Shown here piece by piece: positions 12,701 through 22,085 of a stretch of DNA of 64,000 bases. Source of the stretch: Cymbidium sinense (lineage: Eukaryota; Streptophyta; Magnoliopsida; Asparagales; Orchidaceae); the NCBI GenBank assembly GCA_021442155.1, contig CM038229.1, positions 91,049,716 through 91,113,715 of the forward strand, given 5' to 3'. A program made the position numbers and the translations under genes. Each line of letters starts with the position of its first letter. Position 1 is the first letter of the stretch. The notes under the pieces are model-generated. The model was given only the letters and a program-made list of their open reading frames with translations, was not told the DNA's origin and did not search any database.

Positions 12701-13575
12701 TCCTTAAAAATAAAATAAAAATAAACTAAAGTAAAATAAAGAAACCTAATATAAATACACTAAACTAAATAAAAACAAAAATAAATCAAAATAAAAGTAA
12801 AAATTAAAATAAACTAAAATAAATAAAAATAAACTAAATAAATACACATCAACTTAATTTAAGAAAAAATTAATATAAAAACCCCTAAACCCTAAACCAT
12901 AAACCTAAACCTAAAACCCTACCTTAAATCCTAAACCCTAAACCACCCAACTCTACTAAACCTGACTCTGACCCTGGGCCTCCCTACAACTAAACACTAA
13001 ACCCTAAACTCTAAAAAAGCATAAACTTTAAACCCTAAATCCTAAAACCTAAACCTTACCCCCTAAACTTTAAACCATTTACCCTAAACTCCACCAACCT
13101 AAACCTAATCTAACCCTAAAATGTTAAACCCTAACTAAATGCCAAAACTAAACCAAATGCTCCTAAACCCTAAACCTTAAAGCCTACAACCCTAAACCCT
13201 AAACTCAAAACTATACAACCCTAAACCCTAAACCCAAACCTGAAACCTGAAAGCTTAAACCCTAAACACTAAACCCTAAAACCCTAAACTCTTAACTAAC
13301 CATAAATCGTAAGCTAACCCTAAACCCTAAACTTTAATCCTAAATATTAAACCTTAAACCCTAAAGCCTAAACCCTAAACCCTTACTCTAAATTCTAAAC
13401 CCTAAAACCCTAAATCTTAAAACTCAGATTCCTAAATCATAAACCCTGAATCGTAAACCCTAAACCCTAATCGTAAAACATAAACCGTAAACATAAACTT
13501 AAAGTAAGTATATAAATAAATAATAAACCTAAACCATAAAAGCTAATAAACATAAACTGAAGCCTAAACCCTAAG
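9741..13575 (+). repeat. Telomere-like satellite, units 5-6 (no GRP between)
   Basis: Two landmarks lie here: 10710-10726 (CTCTTACTTAATTTAAG) and 12847-12862 (ATCAACTTAATTTAAG), about 2.1 kb apart. AT-rich blocks occupy about 10020-10705, 11135-11875 and 12135-12845. CCCTAAA blocks lie between them, and those at 10800-11130, 11880-12130 and 12930-13170 contain C- and G-rich variants such as ACCCTGGGCC. The AAAGTAAGTATATAAATAAA leader precedes the next GRP copy. No coding sequence is seen. Confidence 0.85.
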
Positions 13576-14021
13576 AATGGGCAGAACCTTGATGGCAAGA
13601 ATGTCACTGTCAATGAGGTTCAGTCTAGATCTGGTGTTGGAGGCTAAGGCAGAGGTGATAGTTATTGTAGTAGTGGTGGGAGATCTAGAGGTGCTGGTGG
13701 ACATGGAGGTGGCAAAAAGTGTGACAGAGGTTACAACTGTGGTGGTAGCGGAGGGAGATATTAGGGACATGATGGCGAATCCCACTACTTGAGAGGTGGG
13801 GGTGGTTCTTATGGGGAAAAAAAAAAAACCAAGAGCAATCCGATCTGGCTTATTGGCGTGTCTTTAGAGAGATTCTAGTTATCTAGAGTTTTTTATTTTC
13901 TCTATGTGTGCTAATTTTTATCTATGTCATCGCTTATGTCTTAGAAAACTTGGTGTGCTACTTAGTTTATGAAATCAAAATGAAGAAATGTTGAATCTAA
14001 AGTTATTCTATTTTAAAAAAA
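13576..14021 (+). pseudogene. GRP retro-fragment, copy 4
   Basis: It starts at AATGGGCAGAACCTTGATGG. The frame encoding N-G-Q-N-L-D-G-K-N-V-T-V-N is readable before the Gly-rich part. The end of the coding region is replaced by an A run (about 13816-13828), so the usual G-N-W-R-N-stop end is lost. The 3'UTR is partly deleted but keeps GTGTGCTACTTAG, and the copy ends in an A tail near 14014-14020. It is the last left-group copy before LINE-2. Confidence 0.85.
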
Positions 14022-15095
14022 CCCCTAAATCCTAAACCTTAAATCCTAAATAAAAAAAATAAAAAAACCCCTAAACCCTAAACCTTAAACACTAAATCCA
14101 AAAACCTACAACCCTAAACCTGAAACACTAAACCCTAAACCCTAAACCCAAAACCCAAAACCCTAAAAACCTAAACCTAAACTAAATAAAACCTAAAAAA
14201 ACTATATAAAAAATGTAAACTTAAGAAAAATAAAAATAATAAAATAAAATAAAAAACCAAAACTAAAATATAAACCTAAACCTAAACCTAAACCTAAACT
14301 AAAATGTATAAATAAAATGAAAGAAAAGATAAAATCTAAACTAAAATAAAATAAATAAAAACATAAACTAAACTAAAATAAATAAAATAAACCTAAAATA
14401 AAATAAAATAAAATAAAACTAAAAAAATAAAATAAACTTTAAAAAATAAAATAAAAACCTAAACCTAAATCTAAAAATAAAAAATAAAATTTGAAAAATA
14501 AAATAAAAAAAATTAAAATAAAAAATAAACCTAAACCTAAACCTAAAAATTAAACTTAAATAAAAATCCTAAACAAAAATAAATAAACCTAAAATAAATA
14601 AACTAAACTAAATAAAAAATAAAATAAACCTAAATAAAATTAAAAATAAAATAAAATAATAAATAAATAAACTAAAATTAAAATAAATAACTATCAATTT
14701 ACTTAATTCACAAAATAAAACAAAAAAAAAATAAATAATAAATAAAAAGAAAAAAAAACCTAAACCTAAACTAAACCCTAAAAAATGAGACCACTAAATC
14801 CTAAATCTTAAAACTAAACCTAAACCTTAAACCTCTGAAAACCTATAACCTAAAACCCTAAACCTTAAATCTAAATGCTAAAAAACCTACAAACCCAAAC
14901 CAAACCCTAAACCTAAACCCTAAATCTTAAACCCTAAACCCTAAACCATAAAACAAACAAAAGTAAACCTAAAACCCTAAATCATAAACCTAATTTAACC
15001 ACAAAGCACTTAAACCTAAATACCCAAAACCCTCAGGCAAACACTAAACCCATAAACCTAAACCCTAAACTCTAAACCGTAACCCTAAACCCTAA
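14022..15095 (+). repeat. Telomere-like satellite, unit 7
   Basis: A short CCCTAAA block runs to about 14165 and the AT-rich block to 14690. The landmark is at 14691-14712 (TATCAATTTACTTAATTC), followed by an A-rich tail. CCCTAAA repeats then continue to the 5' junction of LINE-2. Confidence 0.88.
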
Positions 15096-15099
15096 TTCT

Positions 15100-16150
15100 T
15101 AATCATTATTGTTTGGATTCCTCTCCCCAATATGCAAATCCATTTCATTAACCATTAATTTCTTTTTGTTATGGGTACTTTATTTGGTAAGTTTTTTCAA
15201 ATTGATTAGCATCGACTACAAAATCTCATCCTTTAGTGGCTAAAATCCTTGTTGAATTGGACATTACCAAGAAACACCCCAAAGAAATGTAGTTGGGATC
15301 TAAAAATTATGGTTACATGTAAAGAATTGAATTTAAAAATTTCCATGTCTTTTGTTCTCACTATAAAATCCACGGGCACAATAATTCTGAATGTTTCATT
15401 CTTCATCCTCACCTTAAAAAGAAAATGCCTATTAAGGAAACTTATATTCCTAATCCTAGGCTGACCACTATTAAATATAAAAAAACTACTTTGGAAAAAA
15501 GGATTCTTTGAATGTTTCAAATAAGGCTAATTTACCTTTCACTTCTTCTGAGCAATTGAAGGCTTCTAATGTGAACAATAATAGCTTTTATAAACTTTTG
15601 AATGAGGATTTTGTTTCCTCTAATTCAATCCTTGCATCCTTACAAGCTTTGATATATAAAAATGAAGCTTTAATGGAGAACATAAATGAAGAATTTAATA
15701 CTATGCATCATTCTAATTCATTGGTGAATATGGATTTAATACCTCATGATAATCAGGTTGATAAACTTGATTCCATATTCCAAATTTAGGATGATTTAGC
15801 TTCTCAAAAAGATTTATTTTATCTAATAATTTGGTTAATGATGAGGAAGGTTTTGGTGTTCCCACTTGTCTTCTTAATAAATCAGTTTCTGCTCCCTCCC
15901 TTATTATTCTTGGCGCTCATTTATCTTTAATAAATTTTAGTGTCTTGGAAGAAAGAGAATTCACTTCTCATTAGGAGATTTCTCCTAAATCTATGATTAA
16001 TGTTGCTAAATCTTTTTCGGATGATGATTCAAAGGGCAATTAAAATGGCTTCCAAACTTTATATTAGAAGGAGAAAAAAATGTTAAACATACCAAATTGC
16101 TAAGAAATAATAAAGCTGTTGCAGCCTCCTTCTTTTCTCTCAATTAACTT
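15100..16150 (+). pseudogene. LINE-2 ORF1 (gag-like) remnant
   Basis: A DUF4283-like end is followed by the zinc-knuckle region. The second Cys is replaced by Tyr (C-S-H-Y-K-I-H-G-H-N-N-S-E-C, about 15354-15400), so the CCHC knuckle lacks one ligand. The open stretch 15508-15789 carries the ORF1 tail (ENINEEFNTMHHSNS), which is closed by a stop at 15787. The remainder continues out of frame to about 16140. ORF1 is therefore inactive. Confidence 0.75.
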
Positions 16151-16177
16151 TTACTCCCCCCCTTTCTTTTCTTTACG

Positions 16178-16906
16178 TTTAATTTTTAATTTCCAATGTT
16201 AGAGGGATTGATACCCTCTCTATTCATAACCGTAATATAAATATTTATCATATCCATAATATTTGCTTACTTATTATTCTTGAGCCACTTATTCATGCTA
16301 ATAAAATTAACCATGTTGCTAAAATGATCGATTTCAATAAACTTTTCTAATGTTAGTAATAAGATTTGGTTTTTGGAATAACTTTATAGACATTTCTATT
16401 CTTGATGATTTTCATCAAGTTGTCAATGCTCAAATCTCTTATGGTGGTTATTGTGTTTTGGGCTCTTCTGTTTATGCATCTTGTAATAGATTTGGTAGAA
16501 ATCTTCTTTGGGATAACTTGACTAATTTTGCCACCTCTGTCACTAAACCTTGGTTTGTTGGTGGTGATTTCAACACTATTTTGTTCTCTTTTGAATGAAG
16601 TGGTGGTTGCTCTCCTAATATTCATTCCATGGAAGAATTTTCCAAGATGATCCTTGATTGCAATTTTAATAATATTGGTTTTAAAGGTTCTAATTATACT
16701 TGGCAAAACTCTAGACTTTGGCAAAGGTTGAACCAGATTCTTTTTAATACTCGTCAAATTACTCAATGGCCTATTACTTCTATAGATCATTTAAATAGAA
16801 CCTTATCTGATCATGCTCTTCTTTTGGTTTCTATTAAAAATAATTCTAATAGATTAAAGAATTTCTCTCCATTTACATTTCAGAACATGTGGATTCAACA
16901 TATTAA
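16178..16906 (+). pseudogene. LINE-2 ORF2, endonuclease part
   Basis: This part of ORF2 encodes the N-terminal endonuclease, up to the insertion. Readable motifs are W-F-V-G-G-D-F-N-T-I (about 16549-16581) and L-S-D-H-A-L-L-L-V-S (about 16804-16835), corresponding to GDFN and SDH of L1-type endonucleases. The first segment (N-V-R-G-I) has stops and frame changes, and a stop follows F-S-F-E at 16596. The reverse transcriptase lies beyond the insertion, at 25370-26170. Confidence 0.8.
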
Positions 16907-17211
16907 TGTTGACCTCACTTTTAAAGTAAGTTCTCAACCTCCTCTTCTTAGACCTAGGGATCTTCTAGACACTAAGACTTCCTTAGTCATAAGACACTTC
17001 TAGTGATTAGGTGAACACTTAACCTAAACCTAGAGACTTAGAAAGGTTAATCATAGGATTAGGCTATGCCTTGGGATTAAGGAGACTCAACTCTATAGCC
17101 TAAATTCGACCTGTGTTCACCTTCTCAAACCAAACTTCAAATTCAATTCAAATATAAAACCAAATTCAAATCCGAATCAAATGATTGAAGCCAATGATTG
17201 AATCTAAAATT

Positions 17212-17214
<3 letters not shown>

Positions 17215-17242
<28 letters not shown>
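17215..17242. repeat. GA microsatellite
   Basis: About 14 uninterrupted GA units lie near the left end of the insertion. Confidence 0.95.
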
Positions 17243-17659
17243 TTAAACTAGTTCTCAACATCAAACAAAATTTATTCGTAATTAAATCAAAATAAAACTA
17301 AAAATAAATGTTATATATAATATACAACCATTAAATCAACAAAATAATTAATTTATCAAATTATGAATCCATATTATCAACAATTATTAATCATAATTAA
17401 AGTTATCTTACTTTATACACAACTTATGAATTTTCATTCAATTATTTACTAAAGTTATTAAAATTATGTAAAACTTTTAAAATCATTTTTTTAAGAAAAT
17501 CACGTTTCACCAAATTTTACAAAAAATGTGAAAAAGACAAAACTATTAAATGACCTACTCCTTGCTAATTTATGTGATCATGATAACACATAAAAAATTC
17601 AAAAAAAAAGAAATAAAAAAGGGAATGTGGGAGAAGTTGAGCATGTAGGACAAATTGGC

Positions 17660-17680
17660 ATCTCTCTCTCTCTCTCTCTC
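17660..17680. repeat. TC microsatellite
   Basis: About 10 uninterrupted TC units lie 0.4 kb right of the GA tract. Together the two tracts bracket AT-rich sequence without recognisable coding content. Confidence 0.95.
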
Positions 17681-18162
17681 AACTAGCAGAAAAAATGACA
17701 CACTAAAACAATGAGGCCCCATCTTTTTTCCCATCTCCCTTCAGGCAAGAGAAGCCGAAGCCCTCTCATTCCCACTTCACTTAAGAGTAGCTCTCCCATC
17801 CCAACTGACCCTAAGAAATAAAAAATAAAAATCTCTCTGAGCACCTCTCCTCTGCTAGATGCAAAGCCAAAAGTGAACTCTCCCTCATATCCATCTCTTC
17901 CTCTCAACCAAGTGAAGCCTAGCCAAACCAAGCAACATCCATGCTTCCTTCTTCCTCTAGTAGGTGACCTCTCTTCCCTCACTTTCTCCAAAATTGAGAC
18001 ACACAGTAGCATGTAGTATCTGATCAAGACTTCCTTGATCCTAACTAGCCCCCATAAATTTGGCTACCTGTAAAAAGAACATGAGACATCCCATGAATTT
18101 TCTATTGACCGATCGAACCATGCCACTCACATGGCCTAGCCACAAGTGAACTCTCCCTCTAT
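17681..18162. other. Unassigned sequence upstream of the PDF pseudogene
   Basis: CT-rich sequence on the + strand, including CTCTCCTCTGC and repeated AAGTGAACTCTCCCTC (about 17870 and 18146). The repeated AAGTGAACTCTCCCTC suggests a small duplication. It could be the 5'UTR or N-terminal end of the source transcript, since it runs straight into the deformylase homology. No confident protein is visible. Minus-strand open frames here look like chance. Confidence 0.4.
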
Positions 18163-18488
18163 GCCGCCATCCTCTTTCATAAAGACCGCTACTTTCCAGC
18201 CCCAAGCATCGGTCCCATTCTTCATCACTTCTCCCATTGCATCGCTGATCACAAAAGAGCCCCTTTGAAGGTCTCCGGTGGATGGTTCTCTAGATTCAGT
18301 GTGAAGAAACAATCCATACCTAAAATTGTCAAAGCCATTAATTTGGTCCTCCACGAGCCCACCGTTGAGGTCTCAATGGAGGAGATCAGTTCGAAGAAGA
18401 TCTAGAAGATCATAGATGACATGATTGCGATCATGTAGAAGGCCCTTAGTGTCAACCTTCCTGCTCCATAGATTGGTATTCCTTTGAG
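18163..18488 (+). pseudogene. PDF1A: Peptide deformylase 1A pseudogene, N-terminal part
   Basis: The frame starting GCC at 18163 encodes sequence that matches plant organellar PDF1A from the linker G-W-F-S-R-F onward: K-I-V-K-A-I-N, then V-L-H-E-P-T-V-E-V, then K-I-I-D-D-M-I. PDF removes the N-formyl group from new proteins in mitochondria and plastids. The residues before G-W-F could be a transit peptide, but I cannot confirm that. There are in-frame stops at 18403 and after D-M-I-A-I-M. Metal-site motif 1 (usually G-x-G-x-A-A-P-Q) reads S-V-N-L-P-A-P-stop, so its Gln is lost. The homology stops at I-G-I-P-L-R (about 18488) and resumes at 18725 after a foreign segment. No introns are visible, suggesting a processed copy. 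Confidence 0.88.
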
Positions 18489-18720
18489 GGAAATGAGCTG
18501 AGTGAACATGGAATAGCTGCAAGTATTGATGCAGAGTAGTATGTCAGGGATTTAATTGCCCTGAAAGCCATCCTCAATGATCTATACAAAAAATCCAAAT
18601 CAAAGGCACTACTGGTAGCACCTGGTGCTTCTTTAATTATCCATAGTGGTATGCTCAGCTTCTAGAGGCTTTTGAACCTATTATTATTAATTCCCTAAGA
18701 CATCATATATATAAGATCTA
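18489..18720 (+). pseudogene. Heparanase-like (GH79) exon fragment inside the PDF1A pseudogene
   Basis: Translation gives G-N-E-L-S-E-H-G-I-A-A-S-I-D-A-E, then Y-V-R-D-L-I-A-L-K-A-I-L-N-D-L-Y, then L-L-V-A-P-G-A-F-F. After a frame change it reads W-Y-A-Q-L-L-E-A-F and R-H-H-I-Y. This order and spacing match plant heparanase-like proteins (glycoside hydrolase family 79, beta-glucuronidase type), in which GNEL holds the acid/base Glu and THHIYNLG follows about 70 residues later. In-frame stops and one frameshift make it non-functional. It is flanked exactly by PDF1A sequence, so it looks like one exon placed at a PDF exon junction. Family assignment rests on memory of the motifs, not on a search. 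Confidence 0.7.
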
Positions 18721-18724
18721 GGTG

Positions 18725-19178
18725 AAGATTATTATTCTCAAGGAAATAAAGGAATACATTAGCTACACTCCTAAGAGTGAAACTGATGCACAAGACCATC
18801 GACCTTTTGATCTGCTGGTAATAATTAATCCAAAGCTTCAGAAGAAGGGAAGCAATACTTGCTTTATTCTTTGAAGGATGTTTGAGCATTGATGGATTTA
18901 GAACTATGGTAGAGCGCCATCTACAGGTGGAGGTGACAGGTCATGATAATTTTGGTCAACCTATCAAAATTACTGCTTCTGGATGGATGGCTCGCATATT
19001 ACAGCATGAGTTTGATCATCTGAATGGGACTCTATAAGTGGATAAGATTATTCTGAGAACATTTAGAAAAGTTAAGAATCTAGATTTGCCTCATCCAGTA
19101 GGATGCCTAAAGTCAAGTGTCTATGAGAAAGTGAGGAGGATGGAAATCATAGAAGAAAATAAAAAGAATGATAGCTGA
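18725..19178 (+). pseudogene. PDF1A: Peptide deformylase 1A pseudogene, C-terminal part
   Basis: Deformylase homology resumes with K-E-Y-I-S-Y-T-P-K and [15 protein letters not shown] one-base insertion near 18860 (ACTTGCTTTATTC) shifts the frame, which then gives [11 protein letters not shown]. Two of the three metal-site motifs survive in sequence: E-G-C-L-S (Cys ligand) and Q-H-E-F-D-H-L-N-G (HExxH). The typical PDF1A end R-T-F-R-x-V-K-N-L-D-L-P follows, with stops at TAA (19036) and elsewhere. The frame ends near 19176 after a lysine-rich tail unlike the short Arabidopsis C terminus. Cytosolic expression as a working enzyme is excluded by the stops and the internal heparanase segment. Confidence 0.88.
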
Positions 19179-21049
19179 AGTATTGATGCAACCCAATAAG
19201 CACCTCAATAGGGCTTTATTTCTTCCAAACGAGGCCACCTCTTAGTCAGAATCCACCAGACATTAGCTCTGATGAGGTATATTTCTAAAAAGCTTTAGGG
19301 ATCTCATGTTTGTTGTGTTGAATGTAAGCGTCATTAGGATCCAACCTTTAGAGCTCGTGCACTTTACTTTTTAATCCTTTCAATGAGAGTTTCAAGGAAA
19401 AAGTAAAACTATTCATTTTATGTGTTTGAAGTGAATAGTTTTGATTAGGCTGAATAGTGTAATGATTTGATTGCACCTATCAAGCCATGGTTAACTCGTG
19501 TGCCATTTGATCTTTGATCGAATGATCATGATTAATCTAATATTTTATTTATTATTAAATTTAACCGGATCTAAAAAATGGAGTTAATCAATCTTTAGAA
19601 TAAAAAAGGAAAGAAATAATATGTGATCAAACAAATTCCAAAAAAATGTACAAATTAAATTATCATAAAATTTAAGTAAAACTTTGTATAAAAAAATTAA
19701 CTAAATTAATAAAATTATAAATATTATAATCAAATATAAAAAGTTGTTTGAACACAATTTATTAATGTCAATTATAAAAATCAATTTAATCCCTAATTAT
19801 TATATATTGATTGTAAAAGTCAAAAAGAAAATTTAGTTATGAGACATATCATTAATTATAATTAATTTAACTATTAATTGCAATTGACTAAGCTTTATTT
19901 AATTAGTTATTCATATAAATATTAGAGCAAAATGATTAGGACTTCTTTCCTAATTGTTTCCTATAATTTATTTCATTAAAAGATTGGATTTATGGAATAT
20001 GATTGGGACCTCTTTCCCAACTCATTCCTTAAATCCATTTCATTTAAAGGATAATTAATCAATTTGGCAAATTAAGTAAGATAAATTGATTAATTAATTA
20101 ATTATTTCATTAATTAAATCAAAATTATAATCATATCTGATGTTCATTAATTAATTCATGGATAGATCTTTAGGTGTTTAATAGCCTAAAGGGAGTTAAT
20201 GAAATTATGATTTACCCATATGTGTTGAAAAATCATAAAAGTAATTAATTAAGTTTCTTAATTTAATTAGTAAATAATTGTGAGCTAATTGCATTAGGCC
20301 CTTTGATTTCTTAGGATCATTGTAAGCTATTTTACATGCATATTATGTTGGCTCATAATAATTTAATTAATTACTTTAAAGTAACATAGGTTAGAGTTAA
20401 TTAGTGGATTTAATGCATATTATAATGTAATTAATCCATACAATCCACTTAATTACATTTTATTAAATCGAATCAATTCACAAACATGGGAATGGGTTAG
20501 GATCAACAAACTTTCCTTCATTTCATTAAATCAAATCGAAACATAAAAGTTAAAAGAAAGATAAGAAACTTTGATTTGCTTGAAATGTTTTTATTTGATA
20601 TGATTGTCCTTAGGAATTAATTTAATTGAATGAAATCATGTGTTTATGTATAGTTATTCCTCTCCATTCATATTAAATGTTGCATGCATTTGATTCATGC
20701 ATTCATCTTTTGCAAAATTAACTAAATCAAATGGTTCCCTTTATGTCAAGCTTGCATATGTTGATTTTATTTAATATAAGTGTGGCTATTATCACTATTA
20801 AACCAAAGTTATTTTGGAAAGTTTATATGTCAACTACAACATTTGGAGTGATAATATTTATAAATATTTATAAGCTTGCATGTGTCTATGTCTTAGAACA
20901 TGTGATATGGAGTTCTCTTTCTTTAGTCTATATGAATTTACATAAAGTTTGAATGTTAATAAGTGTATAGTCCAATTGAAAAGGACACAACATTTATTTG
21001 AATTCATTCCTATGCATTTCTATGTTAGAATTTAGATAGAAATGTAGCT
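19179..21049. other. AT-rich sequence without recognised genes
   Basis: About 1.9 kb of AT-rich DNA follows the pseudogene. The first 300 bases could be 3'UTR of the source transcript. Beyond 19500 it is rich in TTAATTAA-type sequence with no convincing protein. A 73-codon open frame at 20731-20952 shows no recognisable family. Confidence 0.6.
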
Positions 21050-22085
21050 CAGATGTATAAATATATCAATTGAAAGAAATATAATTTTTGCATGATTTTC
21101 CATTCTTGTAGTCACTTGTACATTCATGTGTATTCAAGAATAGTGGATATATCTAGTCTTGATATTCTGAGGATGCAAGGATTTAAGTAGCCCCAGGGTG
21201 GTCTTTACCTCACTCCCCTGGTATAAAAATATTGAAGTATCTGCTTAAAACCATCATACACTTGTATGTGCATTTATCTAATGAATGAAAATCTTCTTTT
21301 CAACTTTATCTCACATGTATAAATAATTCAATTGAAAGAAATACAACTTTTGCATGATTTTTAATTCTTGTAGTCACTTGTACATTCATGTGTATTCAAG
21401 AATAGTGGTTATATCTAGTTTGGACATTCCAGGGATGAAAGGCTTTAAGTAGCCCCAATGAGGTTTTACCTCACTGCCCTGATTTAACAATGGCAAAGTA
21501 TCCACTTAAAACTTTTATGCACTTGTATGTGCATTTAGCTAATGAATGAACATCTCCTTTTCAATTTTACCTCACATGTATAAATAATTCAATTGAGAGA
21601 AATACAAATTTTGCATGATTTTTCATTCTTGTAGTCACATATACATTCATGTGTATTCAAGAATAGTGGGTATATCTAGTCCGGACTGGGATGCAAGGCT
21701 TTAAGTAGCCCCAATAAGGTCTTTACCTCACTCCCCTAATTTAACAATGGCAAATTAACCACTTAAAACTTATATACACTTGTATGTGCATTTAGCTAAT
21801 GAATAAAATCTCATTATTCAACTTTAGTTCACATGTATAAATAATTCAATTGAAATAAATACAACTTGTGCATGATTTTCCATTCTTGCAGTCATTTGTA
21901 CATTCATGTGTATTCAAGAATAGTGGGTATATCTAATCAGGACAGTTCAGGGTTACAAGGCTTTAAGTTGCGCCAAGGAGGTCTTTATCTCATTCCCCTG
22001 GTTTAATAATGGAAAAGTATCTGCTTAAAACTTTGATACACTTGTATGTTCATTTAGCTAATGAATTAAAATCTCATTTTCTACA
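21050..22085. repeat. Tandem repeat, four copies of about 261 bp
   Basis: The marker (C)ATTCTTGTAGTCACTTGTA occurs at about 21101, 21362, 21623 and 21881 (the last with TTGCAGTCATTTG). This gives spacings of 261, 261 and 258 bases. Every copy also carries TTTAAGTAGCCCCA (or TTTAAGTTGCGCCA), CTTTACCTCACTCCCCT and CACTTGTATGTGCATTTAGC. Copies are clearly diverged, so the array is not recent. Short arrays of this type are common inside LTR retrotransposons, but membership in one is not shown here. Confidence 0.88.

Larger units (their letters stand above)
15096..16906 (+). mobile_element. LINE-2, 5' segment (interrupted)
   Basis: This is the left part of a plant L1-type LINE, truncated within ORF1 at the same point as LINE-1 (CCCTAA/TTCTTAATCATT). 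It carries the ORF1 zinc-knuckle region, the ORF1 tail and the first two thirds of the endonuclease. LINE homology stops at GGATTCAACATATT near 16904 and resumes at about 24630, where the protein alignment continues directly (Q-N-M-W-I-Q-H ... then M-A-N-N-W-K-A). The two segments were therefore one element before a 7.7-kb insertion. Confidence 0.9.

Noticed and set aside
17683..18354. Minus-strand frames of 114 and 72 codons
   Set aside because: They overlap the sense strand of the PDF1A pseudogene and its upstream region and show no recognisable family.
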